Positions 1 to 12,879 of a stretch of DNA of 64,000 bases are shown here, piece by piece. Both the position numbers and the translations under genes were made by a program. The notes under the pieces are model-generated. The model was not told the DNA's origin, did not search any database, and was given only the letters and a program-made list of their open reading frames with translations. The stretch is from Lingula anatina (lineage: Eukaryota > Brachiopoda > Lingulata > Lingulida > Lingulidae), in contig NW_019774625.1 of the NCBI RefSeq assembly GCF_001039355.2, forward strand, positions 439,979-503,978, written 5' to 3'. Position 1 is the stretch's first letter. Every line of letters begins with the position of its first letter.

Positions 1-1860
1 AACTATGATAATGCTCCAGTGATTTGGGCCTTTGAAAGTATTATTAAGTGAGGAAGTTGGGTAGACTGCAATAATGGACAGAGTGAGATAATTCCAAAAA
101 TCCAGAGAGAGTTTTGATAGCCAACAACGAGGGCAGTTTGTAGGCATATAAATTATATACAATATCCTTACTAAATATTTAATTAGGTCCTCAAGTTTGT
201 CATATATGTAATATATCATTTGTTTTGATTTTACATGACCTTTTAACCAGTCTGTATGCATCTTGCAGTGAAATTGCAATAACAACTTTTGCAGACAAAT
301 TGCAATGGTAATATTTCATTTCTTGATATGAGAGAACATATAACAGCAGACCTTTTGTAAACTGTAAACCAGGTTGTTTGTTTTAAAATATTTCTAATTT
401 TGTTTTCACATCTCAAGGTTTTGAGATAGGGGCGCTGTCAAAATACAAGTACTTCAAAGGTGCAGTCCTGAAATGTGTATTTAGACTGCATTCCCACAGA
501 TTTTTAGATCAATCTATCCCTGTGGGGAGTCTCACTAGATTGCTGTCAGGTTAGCCAGCTTAAATGTCTGTCCCGCCTACTTAAAGCTGTAAGGGGGTAA
601 TCAACTTTCGTGTATGCTTGGCTGACAGCAATTTAGCGTGAATCCCCAGGGAGTTAGGTTGATCCAGATGGATCAATCTAAATCTGTGGGAATGCAGTCT
701 TCGAGAAGTAGGATTTAAACAGAAGGCCCAAGCTGACCACCCTTTAAAACACAGACACACACACACACATACAGTTATGTACTCATTTTATCACCAAGTT
801 AAAAATGTTTGCTTATATACTTCATCATCTTACTTATTCTTTCTTCCTTTTTTAAAGGTCTCCAAGCTTCCCAGTGCATGCTCAATACTTTTTATGTAAA
901 GCTGAAAACAATTGTTGGGAAGGAAGTGAGATATTCATCAAATATTGACTCTCTCCCAACTTAATTCAGGCCCAAGTATATGTGTTTGTTTTTCTTTTTT
1001 GACCCTTTTCAATAATTTATCATTTCCGGATTGGTAATATGGCAATTGATGAGTCAATATCTATTTCCAAATCAGTTATTCATGACCTTTTATCACAAAC
1101 ACTGTCACAGATGAATAATCTAGCTTTCACCAAGAATATTGCTATACTGGTTGTAACATTTGTTGATCATATTGTCTACTTATACTTGATATAACTTGTT
1201 AATGGAATGTTTTGCATCATGCTTTAGGTTCTCTTTTTAGTACCTATGTTGAGCATGTTGTCTGCCTAGACTTGATAGAACTTGTTAAGAGGGTAGTCTG
1301 CATGATGCTTTGTTTATACTTGATAAAAATATCAGATGAACCAGAATAATATCCCTTACAAACTGAAGCCAACAGTGCTAGTTCAAATATTTTGTGTCTT
1401 GAGACATGTTAAATGTTATCCGATGACTGTGAATAGTTCTAAAATTAATTGTAGCATTAAACTTGTAAACTGACCACATGTGATCATTAAGATATAAGTT
1501 ATTTTAAACTCTTTTCCCCTTTTAAAATACTTGCACATGGGCATGTTTGTAAAAGGACATGTGGCTATCTTGTTTGGCCAATATAATAACTGCATTTTGC
1601 TAATAAGCTGCTGCAGCTGCACACTTTTCTCTGCGCAGAAATTTTTTTTAAAAATCAGGATGACCTCTGTGACCCACTTCTAAGGGAGGCAACTCCTTCA
1701 CTGTGTAAGTGGCAAATCTGAAAGTCTGCAATTAATTAGCCAAAAGAATGAACACCACAAAACTACTTTTTCCTTTTAACTAAAGTAGCAGAGATATTTA
1801 GGATTTTTTTAAAGGAGATAATAAACTGTTAAATTTACTGGAGATATACAAAAAAGTTAC
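1..1860. other. BICC1: BICC1 intron 3 (partial)
   Basis: This stretch lies downstream of BICC1 exon 3 on the minus strand. I searched it for the next KH exon and did not find it. It contains the 218-bp inverted-repeat element at 483-700 and a short CA run near 754-767; otherwise it is AT-rich unique-looking sequence. Confidence 0.6.
483..700. mobile_element. Non-autonomous inverted-repeat element (MITE-like)
   Basis: A 218-bp element whose ends are mirror images: it starts AGACTGCATTCCCACAGATT and ends with the reverse complement. Similarity between the two arms runs about 75-80 bp inward, to TTGCTGTCAG on the left and CTGACAGCAA on the right. There is no coding capacity. I cannot see a clear target-site duplication, so the superfamily is undetermined. 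Confidence 0.75.
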
Positions 1861-1930
1861 CTTTCTTTGATTTTGCTCCAATTTTCAGTTTTGATGGCCA
1901 TGTAATTTCTGTATTTGTTTCCTCCATAAC
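1861..1930 (-). CDS. BICC1: BICC1 coding exon 3
   Basis: A 70-nt exon that begins VMEETNTEITWPSKL and is nearly identical to the start of the first KH region of vertebrate BICC1. The acceptor is TTATTCAG and the donor G|GTAACT at 1860. It ends in phase 1, expecting an Asp codon next. Confidence 0.94.
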
Positions 1931-4900
1931 CTGAATAAAAACATATTGTCATTAATTAGAAGGCATTTCACTTATTTGATAATCATGAATAATGCTTATG
2001 TCATGTAACTTCATTTTTTCATAACCAAAAAATTCCAAATTTACTGATAATAAAATCCAACTATGATATTGAATTGCATATCCTATACCTGTTGCTTTAC
2101 AAGGCATCAGAGAGAATAAAAGAAACTATTCTGTATCCCTATCCATCAAAGAGTTTGACATTTTCTTTCTTATCTGTGCTAGTACCTTACACATCTTGGT
2201 GCAAAGAACAAAACCCCTGAACCTCCATTTTTCAATTTTTCAAATAAGTACAAAAGTCTTGACATATCAAATGACTATTCTAAAATCAAATGAGCACACT
2301 TGTTCACTGAAAATGGGTCTACTTTTAAAATAACAGACATAAAGAACACCAAACAGAGGACTCTATTACAGCATCTGATGTCCAACGGACAATACGTATA
2401 AGACACAAAGCACTGCGTGTATACGAGTAAACTGAAAGGATGTCAAAAGTTAGTATAAGGCCAGACAAATTTGAGAAGTTGGTTAACCAGCACACCTAAA
2501 CCAATTTTCTTCGCACCCGATTTTTATCAAATGAAAAAATGCATTGGGCATTAGTTTGGTAAGTGTGGAAATTTGCAATCAGCCCTGTTTATATTCTAAA
2601 ATCTTCTACACTATGGATTTGACATTACTTCCCAAATTAAACATTTGCTATTATGTTATGCATCATATGCATCAAATGTTAAACAACCAAAAGCAAAAAC
2701 AAATTTTATCTGCTGGCCCTGTTTACTAAACAACTTATCAACTTTGTATGCCCTTTTGGGGCATTTTGACAATCTAAAATTCTTTCTATGTACATTGAAA
2801 TAGGCAAATGTAATAAACAATTTCAGCGCAGCTTACCAAATAATGATGCTAAATAAGTTCATATGTTGATAATCTAAGGTTATAAAAGAGATACATTCAA
2901 CTTTATTCTGACTTCATAATCATTGGTTAAGTTAACACGTAACTCCTTAGCCTAATTCAGTGTAAAAACAGGCAAATCCTTCTGTAATGATACTTGCTAA
3001 AGTTATTAATTGTCATAGAATGTACACAACGGCACCCCTACCACATAAACAAATTCTTCGGTTGTATTGATTTTTTGCTCCAAAATCTATTGCATTATTG
3101 ACAACTTTACAAGCACTTATAGCCAATCAATATTTTTTGTTGGGGGCAAAGTTCTACCAATTAAACACTTCTCTAAAAGAAATAACACTTACAGTTATGC
3201 TTATAAAATAACTTGAACATGCAAAATTCTTGACATTATTTCTAACAAAATATTGTATGTTAGGCCCTAAGCATTTCACTCTGCATTCAACCTGTATGTG
3301 CATCACTCTTCAGTTAAGCATTCGTTTGTATTTTAGGGTCTGTCAACAGTCTATTTTCACATATATACACAAGAAAATTTACATCTGTTTTTTTGCTAAA
3401 AATTATGTTCGTTTTCTTTTTCTCTGATCTGGGAAGTGTTCTGTTATGTGCAATCTGCTCTGCCATTGATAACAGTTTAACCAATGTTATGAGCATCACT
3501 TAAAACTTGCAGGCAATAGTTACTTACCCGTTGGAAAAACTGTTCTGCTCCTTCCCCCATTCCATCAGCAGCAGCTTAAACAAAACAAAACACATGAAGT
3601 TAAACAAAGATCAAAATAATTCGAACTGAACACTGCAATTCTGTTCTTTTTTTCTATTGATTCCATATGTTGTAAAGACTTATCAATGGGATGGAAGGTG
3701 TCATTTTTTATGTGACCTATTGACAGTGCTTAAGCCCAGTCAATGAACATGTTAGTGAATTGTCCCCCAAACTATACTACATAAAAATAATTACAGAAAG
3801 TCACGGTTTGGAAGAGAAATTTTCACAATCTCTATCAATAAGATGAACAGAATTTTATATTATTTTTGACTTGACCTTAGAGACCAAGGACAAACAACAG
3901 GGGGAATAATCACCACCAGCTGATAGAGATAAGGGGTACATTTTGTGGCTTTAAATCATTCAGTTGTTTTAAAATCATTCATGACAAGAAGAGAAATGCA
4001 TATTCTAGATGTAGCAGATAGCCCTTGGTGAAAATGTTTTCATACCTTAGTATCACAGTATGAAGGTGTGAGGATTGGAGCACAAGCCATCATACCATGC
4101 AGGATCAAGCAAGTGAGAAGGAAATTAGAAAAGGAAATACTGAGCAAGAACGCCCTGAAGCAGCCAATATGACACTTGAACTTGTCTTCAGATATATACC
4201 TCCAGAATAATGAGTACATCTTAACAAGGGTGTGGTACATATGCCATCCCTGACTCTGTTCCTGATTTGGGCAGTCTCGCCTTCTCCTTTGATTAAACCA
4301 TATTTCATACTTATTACATATTGTTTTTATGTCAGAAATAAATCTACCAAAAAGTTTCTAAAATATCAAAGGTCAGTGAAAATGTGGAGGTGATAAGGGG
4401 GCTCATGGCATGAGAAAGGCCATGTTTTCCATATACAGTGGCAGCCAGTCTGGCACAAAGGAGTGTAAATATTCCAATTCTGGACATCAGATGAACAAAT
4501 AGCCCTGCATTTAAAATCATGGCTAAGTTATTTAACAGTGTTTTGCCCACCTTGGAGTCATAAGTGGTTATATACTGTCTGAAACTATGTAAGTGTTCTC
4601 CAGTTATGTTGAGCTCATATTTCAGCAGAGATTAATCTGCAAGTGAAGCTCGCTCAATCATAAGAACTCACGTTTTTAGCAATCTGTAATTTCAACTTAC
4701 AATAGAAGGCCCTGTGTAACAATATTTAAGTGAACGCATGTAATTATTGTAAAGTTATAACCTTTTTCTGTAATTCTTTGACACACCTTCACTTTAACAT
4801 CATACTAGACTTCAATGTGAATATTAAAATATGACCTAGTCTGATAAAACTGGGAAAGACTTGTTTCCAACCAATTGAAAGGACAATCCCACAAACAAAA

Positions 4901-7900
4901 GTGACAAAGGCTAAGGTGTACTTTAATTCCAAAACCACACATAGCTGAATGGAGACCAATAAAGACATGGGCAAAGGTTGGAAAAGTAAACATGTCCACA
5001 GCGAGGGCCAGCTATCTGTTTTGTTTGAAGAGGTTCACTGTGCATTGAATGTTAACATAAAGCACAATATGTATTTGTACCAGGTGCCCCAGCTTCTTAT
5101 CCCTGTCCTGTGTGCTGCCTTTGTCTTGTGTCCTGATAGGTGACGTCAACTAGCTACATTTTATTGTGCTTATGTATATACGATGCATCATCTAACATTT
5201 GATTAAACATTATTTTTGAAGGCTTAACAGTATGCTTTCTGCACACCTGTGTTTTGCTTGACCTCTAAAATTGATCATTCAGATCAATCCAACAACTGTT
5301 TAGAATGATCTGAATCTATTCCAATTCTATTGTCAAACAAGTGTTTCAACAATGTATACACATGTATTATTCAGTTGCATGATTGACTATATTTTTATAA
5401 CTCAGACGTGGTTATTTTAAAAAGACCATTCAATATGAGTAAGCATAAGATTTTATTTAAAAGGGAGAATGGATCTGCATGCTCAGATAAGACCAGCGTG
5501 CAGTTTTGATAAAATTAGAGATATTTTTTAAATTGCTTCGATATTTGCTCCATACCAAGTATCTTGGTTAAATATATTGCACCTGGTATGTTCTCATGGG
5601 GTCTCCTGGAGAGTAAAAATCTTAGGATAGGCCAAGTATATTTTTTAATCCTTAGCTTTTTTTCCAAAAGGAAATAATGCAGTTAAAACAGCTTGAGCAG
5701 CAGTTCTTATTGGAGAAAAGCACTTAAAACATTTTACGGACATTTATCTGAAGGCAGTGATACTTTTGCATTGAATTGTTATGACATAATATTTCAAATA
5801 CTGATACAAAAGCACCAAACCACTGACTGTATTAAGGCATCAGCATCTCACAGTGAATCATTAGAAAAATTATTGCAACCAGACAAAATTCTATTCCTTT
5901 TCTGTCAGATAAATGTAGAATCTGTTTGCCCTGATACCCAGACAGAAGCAGACCCTTGATGTATTTGTTTAGTTTCTAACATGGCCAGAAGGACCTTGCA
6001 GTGACAGTGTTTGTTGGTTAAGGCCACATGATACTTTCTTAATGGCATTCTTGACCATTCTTAGCCCAGCAGGGGGAAATGGAGATGAGTGTTGTATTTA
6101 TTTCTATGCACAAGTATGTCCACTTCTACAAAACTTTTCAACATAAATCCTATCAGACATTATACTGTCACATTTTTACAGAAATACCGAGGAGTTTTCA
6201 AACCTAAAGTATCCTTAAGTATCAAAATCCATTTGGAAATAAAAAGTTCACCTCTTGTTTAACAAATAACCTTAAGATATTTAAAGCTCAACAGCAGCCC
6301 CACCTTTCTATATTTACAATGAAAATACTTGCTTAACTATTTATCTTAGGTGACATAGGTGCTACCTAAATATTCATCACCAGACATGCAAGCTCCACAA
6401 ATTTATACCCAATATTCCTAGTCTAAATTGAAATCAGATGTAGAATGTCCCGAGGAGAAATCCACAAATTACTTGCAACCGACTAGGCTAGGGTTTGGTG
6501 TCAAGACTTTGACACACTTAATGAGTGTTTGAGCCAAAAAATAACATCTCAAATCAAGAGCTGTAGTTTTAAAAGGTTGAAGAATATGATCCAAGTTAAC
6601 AGGCATGGTTTTCTTACACTCAATGCCTCCCCACACCCCAGTGAGGCTTCTCATTCTCACAGCTCGGTGCCCTTTAAACTAATCCTTCTTTCAGTTTAAC
6701 CATCAAATTTCTCAAGAACTATTGGCACATTACTAGAAGGTTTATATCCAAACCCTGCTGTGATGTACTTCTTCTAGGCCAACCCTGCTTCAATAATGTT
6801 ACATTATCAAATTATATACACAATTTACAAAACTAAATGTGGTCAAAATCTTTGGCATGATATATGTGTCTTAGTCTTTCACAAACACTATTAATGTTAC
6901 AATTAAACCTTGACAATTTTTTTATCTTTTCAAGTTAACAAAATGGCATGTTTTCTTGTTTTTCATGGCAAATTCCTCGGGACAGCAGTTGTACATTTAT
7001 CAAGAGAAAAGAATAGATTTCCATTCACAAGCTTTATAAAGGGGAGAAAACACACTTTTCCAGACACAATTTTCGTACAATACCTTAACTTAGCAGTTAA
7101 GGATTGTAATAAATATCAATCATGCTGTTTACACATTCCCATGTCGTTGTGAAAGCATCAATATACATGGTATATAATAGCCATTTTTTACCAATAACTG
7201 AATCAACCACTAGATATTAATCTTTCATACAGCTTTAAATAAGATTCAACCACTCGCTCAATTGACCTAAAAATTGTTTACTAGAAAAGATCTATTCACT
7301 AGATCTGCAGACCAGCTTTAATCTATGATTTGGGTTTGATACACAGACATGAATTGTAAACTGGCATGAATCAGTTTTGATCCCCTACTTTTGTTCCTTA
7401 TGATTTTATTTGAAATGGAGACACCACCCCACCCCACTGTAAGGGTGCATCAGCTTAATCAGCACACGATAGTCAATTACCCCCTAGCTGCTCAAGAGGC
7501 ATGTCAGACAATTAAGTTTATTCAACTTATTGCACTTAAAAAAGAATCCTCGCAGAGTTATACCGACCTAGCTAGTACTACGTGTGAATCTGAATTGGGT
7601 CTAAAAAATCACAATCTAGGGACATAGTCTACAGTCATAATGAACAATATTTACATATAGGTATATAAAATATCTGACAAACTGGCTGTTGGAACCATTT
7701 TCACCCACATGGGTCAATATATTTGAATCAATTGGTGCCATTGATTATCTCATTCAGTTCTAAATCTTAGTTGTTTGATGTGAGTCTCCTGAATGTGAGA
7801 GCAGCAGCCGTATTAGGCTCAAAATCCTTGTGTCAGTTTCAAAATGGAAACCCACTAGGTACTTCAAATGTTCCTGACAATGTCCAATTGCCAATCACAT

Positions 7901-10466
7901 GAATTAGTTCTCAATTCTAATATAAGTCAAACTTGCACACATTTTCAAAGCTCTTGATTGTTTACATTATTTATATAGGATAGCTATATACTATGGGCTA
8001 AAACGGCACGCTCTGTCTGGCTTCTGAGCTATTAAATGATACATGGGCGTTTAATTTGCTTTTCCTAAAACAATACTTTTCTTGGGACAATGAAAACCAC
8101 ATTGAAGTGCATAACGAATTTAACGATGAAAAAAACTTTTTAAATTTGCATCCATACAGATTGTAAAATAAGGCCTTAAAACTGCAATAACTTATCTGGT
8201 AAAACTTCCTTCTTAGCATTAGGTAGTCTTTCTGGTTCATGCAAATACTACCTGAAACAATGGAATCTTACAAATCTAGAAGTTTACAGGTGAGATAATT
8301 CAATCCACTGTGAAAACATGCCTCCTACTCTGGGCCACCTCATACCACACACAGTCTTATACAACTTTGCAAACAAGTGGTCTAACGTAAGCATCCATGA
8401 GTGTTCTCTGTGCCACAGGACAGTGGAATATGGATACCATTACTCCCTCAAACCTAAGAAAATAAAAATTCCCAAAACTGACATGTCTAGCTTTAATGGA
8501 AATATGGGAATAAAAAGAGAAAGTCAAGTTCTAGGTACTAGTGTGTCTGAAATCTTTGGTAATCATTACAAAAAATACTGTATTCATTTTGCACAAAACC
8601 CAGCCACCTGTAACAAGCAAACTGAAGGAAATCAAATATGTTTATTCAAAGAATAGTTAACTTATTGAATGTCAGGAGCAATTCCTAAAATTGAAACTGA
8701 GCTGGTGCCATTTAGCTTAATTACCACCTTAGTATAAAACTCTGGAACTATTTTTTTAAAGATAGTCTGCTTGATATATTCTATGAGTTCTGTTGGGACC
8801 CTACAATAACAATTTTCTGCCCCATGCTTTTTCACCATGTGTCAACAGACCTGACCCTTTCTGCCTATTGTACTGCCTGTCAAACATGGGCAGGGATTTT
8901 CAATTATAGCTGGCTACCTGATTTCTGCATGACCGCTGCATAGTAAAGGTAGAGAATGCAAAGGTTGGTGGGAATTACATGGTGAGTTATGGTGACTTAA
9001 TGACTTAACAATTCCAAGAGTAACTGTAAAATAAGTCTTTTACACTTTATTTCTTCATTTCTTCATTACACAGGTAATCTTGCCCAATTCAATGTGAGCT
9101 CATGTACTCACGTCCTCTTCAATGAATATACATGGAAAAACATGTCACTTTTCTCTAAATAAATTACTAAAACATTCTTTACAATGACCATATTTCAATA
9201 ATTTTAAGAAATATTCTCACCACAGTCAACTCAATCCTATTTCATTTAGACAAGTATTTTTACCCTCTAATTGCAGTATACATCATGATAAATGATGACT
9301 ATCACTGATAAACAGTAATAACATACAAGTTAAACGTCTTAAGTGACCAGCAAAAAGTAGATCAATCACATGAAGAAAATATACCTTAGAAACCCGAGCC
9401 TCATACTATAAATGTTATCTACCTTCTTATCACTAAAACTCATTTTCCTTGTGGAAAAAATGAAGTGATATACCAAATTCATAAAAGTTCATTTAAATTA
9501 AGTCTCAATATATTGTGGAAATATTTACCACTGTTTCTTCTGAGACATGCTACATAACAAACAATGAAAATAAAAAAAGCTTGTCTAATAAGACCAGTGT
9601 CCAATGTAAGTTTTCCTATGCCAATTTAAGTCAGTCTGGGGTGAGGTTGAGCTGAGAAGAATAGGGAGTAGTGCAGGGAGCACTTTTTAAATTGTATTAG
9701 ACATAACAATTAAGTTACCTGAAGTGAAAACCAATCAAAATACTCATAACAATATCTTGAATTTATTTTCTGATTTCAGTATAAGCAAACCAGTATGCCT
9801 AATGATATTAATAAATAATAAATAATTGCAAAATTATTTTTTGTTGTAATGGGTTATTTTTTAAACAAAAAAGCACTAAACTAAATTTATAGCTTTGGGC
9901 AATACAACTGTTTAAAACTTTACAGATAGACCAAAATGATATATGAAGCCCTCAAAAGCCAGGTCAGGCCTAGTGCCCAATACAAAATTAAGTGGAGTGT
10001 CTATGTTGAGTAAGTTGCAAATGTATTGACACATCCTGAATTTTGTCATGCTCTCTCAATCACAGCGGGCATCGGCTCATTGCCCTCGTTCAGTGTACCA
10101 GCGGTTGTCATAATCATTCGGTTACTCTTTTACAGTGTATCTAGACCACAGTAAAGCAATCAAAACCTTCAATAAATTTCTGTGTTTTATCCATGCAGGG
10201 GTAACTGTGACATGAGTATCACGTTCAAACTTGCACTTAGTGCAATCAAACCAAGTTTACTCAGAAGTTGGAAACTTACTTTGGAGCATGTACTCCAACT
10301 TGCGCCGATCAACGCGAAACCGCTCTTCGTAGACATCCGAGTCTCGGTCCAACGCTTCGTCTAGGTCTCCCTGAGATGGTGAGCCGCAGCTCTCCGCATC
10401 CGGCTCGTATGAGGACGGCTGTGACTCTTTCATTCTTCCGACGAGCTCGGAAACTGCCTCCGCCAT
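1861..10466 (-). CDS. BICC1: Bicaudal-C homologue, 5' part (3 coding exons; gene runs off left edge)
   Basis: Bicaudal-C is a cytoplasmic RNA-binding protein with N-terminal KH domains and a C-terminal SAM domain; it controls translation and stability of target mRNAs in oogenesis, left-right patterning and renal tubules. Three exons join in frame: 10280-10466 (62 codons plus 1 base), 3528-3574 (47 nt) and 1861-1930 (70 nt), giving 101 residues. Exon 1 holds EERFRVDRRKLEYMLQ, exon 2 GEGAEQFFQR and exon 3 EETNTEITWPSKLKIGAKSK. In this order they match the conserved stretch just before and into the first KH domain of vertebrate BICC1. All donors are GT and all acceptors AG, with phases 1, 0 and 1. 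The ATG at 10466 is the first in frame and gives the short acidic leader usual for the family. The next exon, expected to continue with an Asp codon, was not found between 1 and 1860, so the KH and SAM domains lie outside the window. Family assignment is firm; the exact isoform start is inferred. Confidence 0.92.
3528..3574 (-). CDS. BICC1: BICC1 coding exon 2
   Basis: A 47-nt exon encoding AADGMGEGAEQFFQR, corresponding to the vertebrate EGKGRSGEDFFQK segment. The acceptor is TTTAAG and the donor CGG|GTAAGT. It is too short to appear as an open frame by itself and was found by homology and phase. Confidence 0.92.
3575..10279. other. BICC1: BICC1 intron 1 (6.7 kb)
   Basis: AT-rich intronic sequence with no recognisable exon on either strand. 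Several short open frames occur, the longest a 112-codon plus-strand ORF at 8318-8656, which matches nothing I recognise and is within chance expectation at this base composition. Confidence 0.55.
10280..10466 (-). CDS. BICC1: BICC1 coding exon 1
   Basis: It encodes residues 1-62 plus one base. The first 40 residues are acidic and Ser-rich, and the last 16 (EERFRVDRRKLEYMLQ) are the family signature. The donor reads A|GTAAGT at 10279. Reading on without splicing hits a stop at 10257. Confidence 0.93.
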
Positions 10467-10934
10467 GGCATTCTGTCGTGTTGTTACTAGACCTTAGTAC
10501 AGTCCAGTATGCAGCGTTCCTACGCGGTTCTTGTCGTCTGTACACAAACCATGCAATAATAAATCAGAAAATTACTGCAGTAAGTTTCCTTGTATTTAAT
10601 CAACATATAACCTCTTAATGTTGTGAGCAGTTAATAATTACATTAACCAGTTCAGATAAGTATTAAATGAAGTGATTTAGTCAAAGAACTTTTTACCGGA
10701 AATAGATCCTCACAGGTGCCCGAAGGTCGCGCATGAATCGCTGACATATTTCTGAAAACTGTCTGCTACGAGCGGACTGGTGCACCATAATGTACATAAG
10801 CGGCATGTCCTTACGTTATAGATAGAAAAATTAGTAGGGACGGCTTATTTTGACATTAATTACCTATTGTATACATCATATTTGTTTTATATGTATTTTT
10901 TGTCAAAGGAATAAAAAATTAAGTCTCCCCATGC

Positions 10935-11001
10935 AATTATAAAGTCCAAATTATTTGAAGGGGGGTCGACCCCCCCTTCAAATAATTTGGACTTTATAAT
11001 T
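10935..11001. repeat. 67-nt near-perfect palindrome
   Basis: Arms of 31-32 nt starting AATTATAAAGTCC and ending in its reverse complement flank the centre GTCGAC. The only asymmetry is six G on the left against seven C on the right. Such a structure would extrude as a hairpin. It lies at one side of a GC-rich repeat remnant. Confidence 0.85.
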
Positions 11002-11212
11002 CACCCCACCCCCACCCCCTTGGCGTGGGGTTCGGGGCCCCGAATAATTTTGCTATTTTAGAGGCCGAACGGTGCCATTTGGTACAGTTTAGAACTATGA
11101 TCCAGCTAGTCAAAATTTTAATTTCAAGAGGGGACCATTGGTGTGACTTATTTTTTCAGAAATCGAGGGGGGCAGCGCCCCCCCCCCCAACGCCCCCTAA
11201 ATCCGCCACTGA
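11002..11212. repeat. GC-rich dispersed-repeat remnant
   Basis: The stretch contains C-rich and G-rich blocks and ends with GGGGGCAGCGCCCCCCCC followed by CCCCTAAATCCGCCACTG. That end is typical of an abundant dispersed repeat in many invertebrate genomes. The expected opposite terminus (CAGTGGCGGAT) is not present on the left, so this copy is truncated or is joined to the palindrome at 10935-11001. Confidence 0.5.
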
Positions 11213-11449
11213 AATACGCCCCACAGCATTGAAGTTTTTGACAATTAAAACACGTAATTATGAAAACTCATTTTAGAGGAATATGTGCAAACTCACCAAT
11301 CAATAGTGAAAAATTAGTGTGGTCACCCCGTCACTAAAGCATAGGCCTATTTCAAACTTTCATAACGATGGTTTCATTATTAATGTCATAAAATCACAAA
11401 AATGAAAAGTGAAATATATTACTAGCAAATAAAATTTCAACCAGAGAAA

Positions 11450-11780
11450 TACAGCGTTTGGCCTCGACAATCTTTGGAGCATTCGCTTGAAGAAACTCGG
11501 TAGGCCTACTTTTTTGTCACATGCGTGATGCGCGCGGTTAGGAAAATTTCCATTGACAGCATGATTGCAAACATCACAAAGTGCGTGTCGACTGTCCGTA
11601 TTTCACGATGCACAACGTGTAAACACGTTTACAATGATGTCACCCGATGCTACTGTCCGATACTCTGAGACCATAAAACCACTGCATTTCGACCGAAATA
11701 CCTCTGAAAGAAGACACTAAAATAACCCCGTCCGTGTTACTGCTGATTGGCACCAGTATTTTAAGTGCATAAAAGCGGAC
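11450..11780. promoter_or_regulatory. CpG-richer intergenic patch (possible regulatory element)
   Basis: Within otherwise AT-rich DNA this stretch contains many CG dinucleotides (for example GATGCGCGCGG, GTGCGTGTCGAC and CACAACGTG). It lies about 1 kb upstream of the BICC1 start codon on the minus strand. A distal promoter or enhancer is possible; there is no direct evidence of function. Confidence 0.25.
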
Positions 11781-12390
11781 GTTATCGCCCAAAAATGCAT
11801 ATGCAATAATGCAACTTGGACACGTAAAGATTCCAGTTTGAGAACTGTTGTTTGTTTAAGTTATTTGATGCTTTTTTTTTTCAATTTTTTCTCACACAAA
11901 AACAGTTTTGAAAATGAAATTACGTTTATTCAACGGATTGATTCCCAGCGTCTAGAAGTGAAGGCCTAAACGTCTGAAAATATGTTAAGATTTTGTATAC
12001 CACATGCAGTTTTCAAGAAAGAGACTGTGCCTACCATAAAGAAATAGCAATTTGAAATTTGATTTGAATAAGCCATAACTTCTTTCTCGATGTACAATGG
12101 TGGCGTGATCAGTGAAAAGCGTTTTAATATTTGTGAAATATGTGATCACATGACGTGACAATACGCAAATAAATCTTTAATGATTAAATCTGAAAATCAT
12201 TTATAAGAGTCTTTGCCACCATAGGATTTTAGATAACACTTCCTATTCTTTTCTATAAATCGACATTAACCAGCATGGAGCTGTATTATATAAACGTTCG
12301 CTTTTCTTTCACAGGACAATCACGACAATTCTGACCCCAGCAAGACGTACAAAGAGAGCGGTAGCTCGAGAGGTGAAATTGCAGCACATA

Positions 12391-12615
12391 ATGGTAGCTC
12401 CTCGACATGCGATTTCTATTGTATTGCTCTTACTTCTGTGTCCACTCCTTGATGTGCTAAACTGCTGCAAGTGGTCTGCGAAACCGCAACTCGGTGACCA
12501 GAGTGCGATGACGGCCAGCGCTGGTAAATATTACACGCGATCCTCCGTTTCCTTTTCATTATTGACATTGGATAGCGGACAGGGAACACGAACTGTGATA
12601 TCGTGTTCAACTTGA
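12391..12615 (+). CDS. Possible signal-peptide-encoding exon or short ORF
   Basis: An ATG at 12391 opens a 74-codon frame (MVAPRHAISIVLLLLLCPLL at the N-terminus) with a basic start and an LLLLL hydrophobic core like a secretion signal, then a Cys pair (NCCKW). A sequence like a 3' splice site (CTTTCACAG) lies about 75 nt upstream, and a possible donor (CTG|GTAAAT) lies after about 44 codons. No partner exon was found on the plus strand before PRIMPOL. It may be a chance ORF in a CpG-richer patch or a first exon whose remainder I cannot identify. Confidence 0.22.
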   Translation: MVAPRHAISIVLLLLLCPLLDVLNCCKWSAKPQLGDQSAMTASAGKYYTRSSVSFSLLTLDSGQGTRTVISCST

Positions 12616-12828
12616 AACACGAGATCTTGACCACTTATGCGATGATCTCAAAATGTAGACTGTTGTCCATTAAAAAAAGTGCAAAAGCACAAACGAAAAC
12701 AACAAGACCCCACCCACAATCACCGCTCATTTTTTAGAACTTTTTTAAAGTAAGGCCAGCAACTTTTCGGTGTATTTTAAGTATGCTGTAATTGTGAAAA
12801 TGTTATTAAAGATCAGTCTTGTTCTGCT

Positions 12829-12870
12829 CAGGAAATTATATCGGATATATATATATCCGATATAATTCCC
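12829..12870. mobile_element. 42-bp palindromic insertion flanked by 9-bp direct repeats
   Basis: The insert is almost perfectly self-complementary (ATTATATCGGATATAT and its reverse complement). It is flanked on both sides by TGTTCTGCT (12820-12828 and 12871-12879). A palindrome bounded by 9-bp direct repeats resembles a tiny foldback or Mutator-type insertion with its target-site duplication. Confidence 0.55.
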
Positions 12871-12879
12871 TGTTCTGCT

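Noticed and set aside
5693-5959. 88-codon plus-strand open frame in BICC1 intron 1 or 2 region
   Set aside because: No ATG start, no family resemblance, no flanking splice sites that I could connect.
8318-8656. 112-codon plus-strand ORF in BICC1 intron 1
   Set aside because: No recognised motif or splice partners; this length is within chance expectation in AT-rich DNA.
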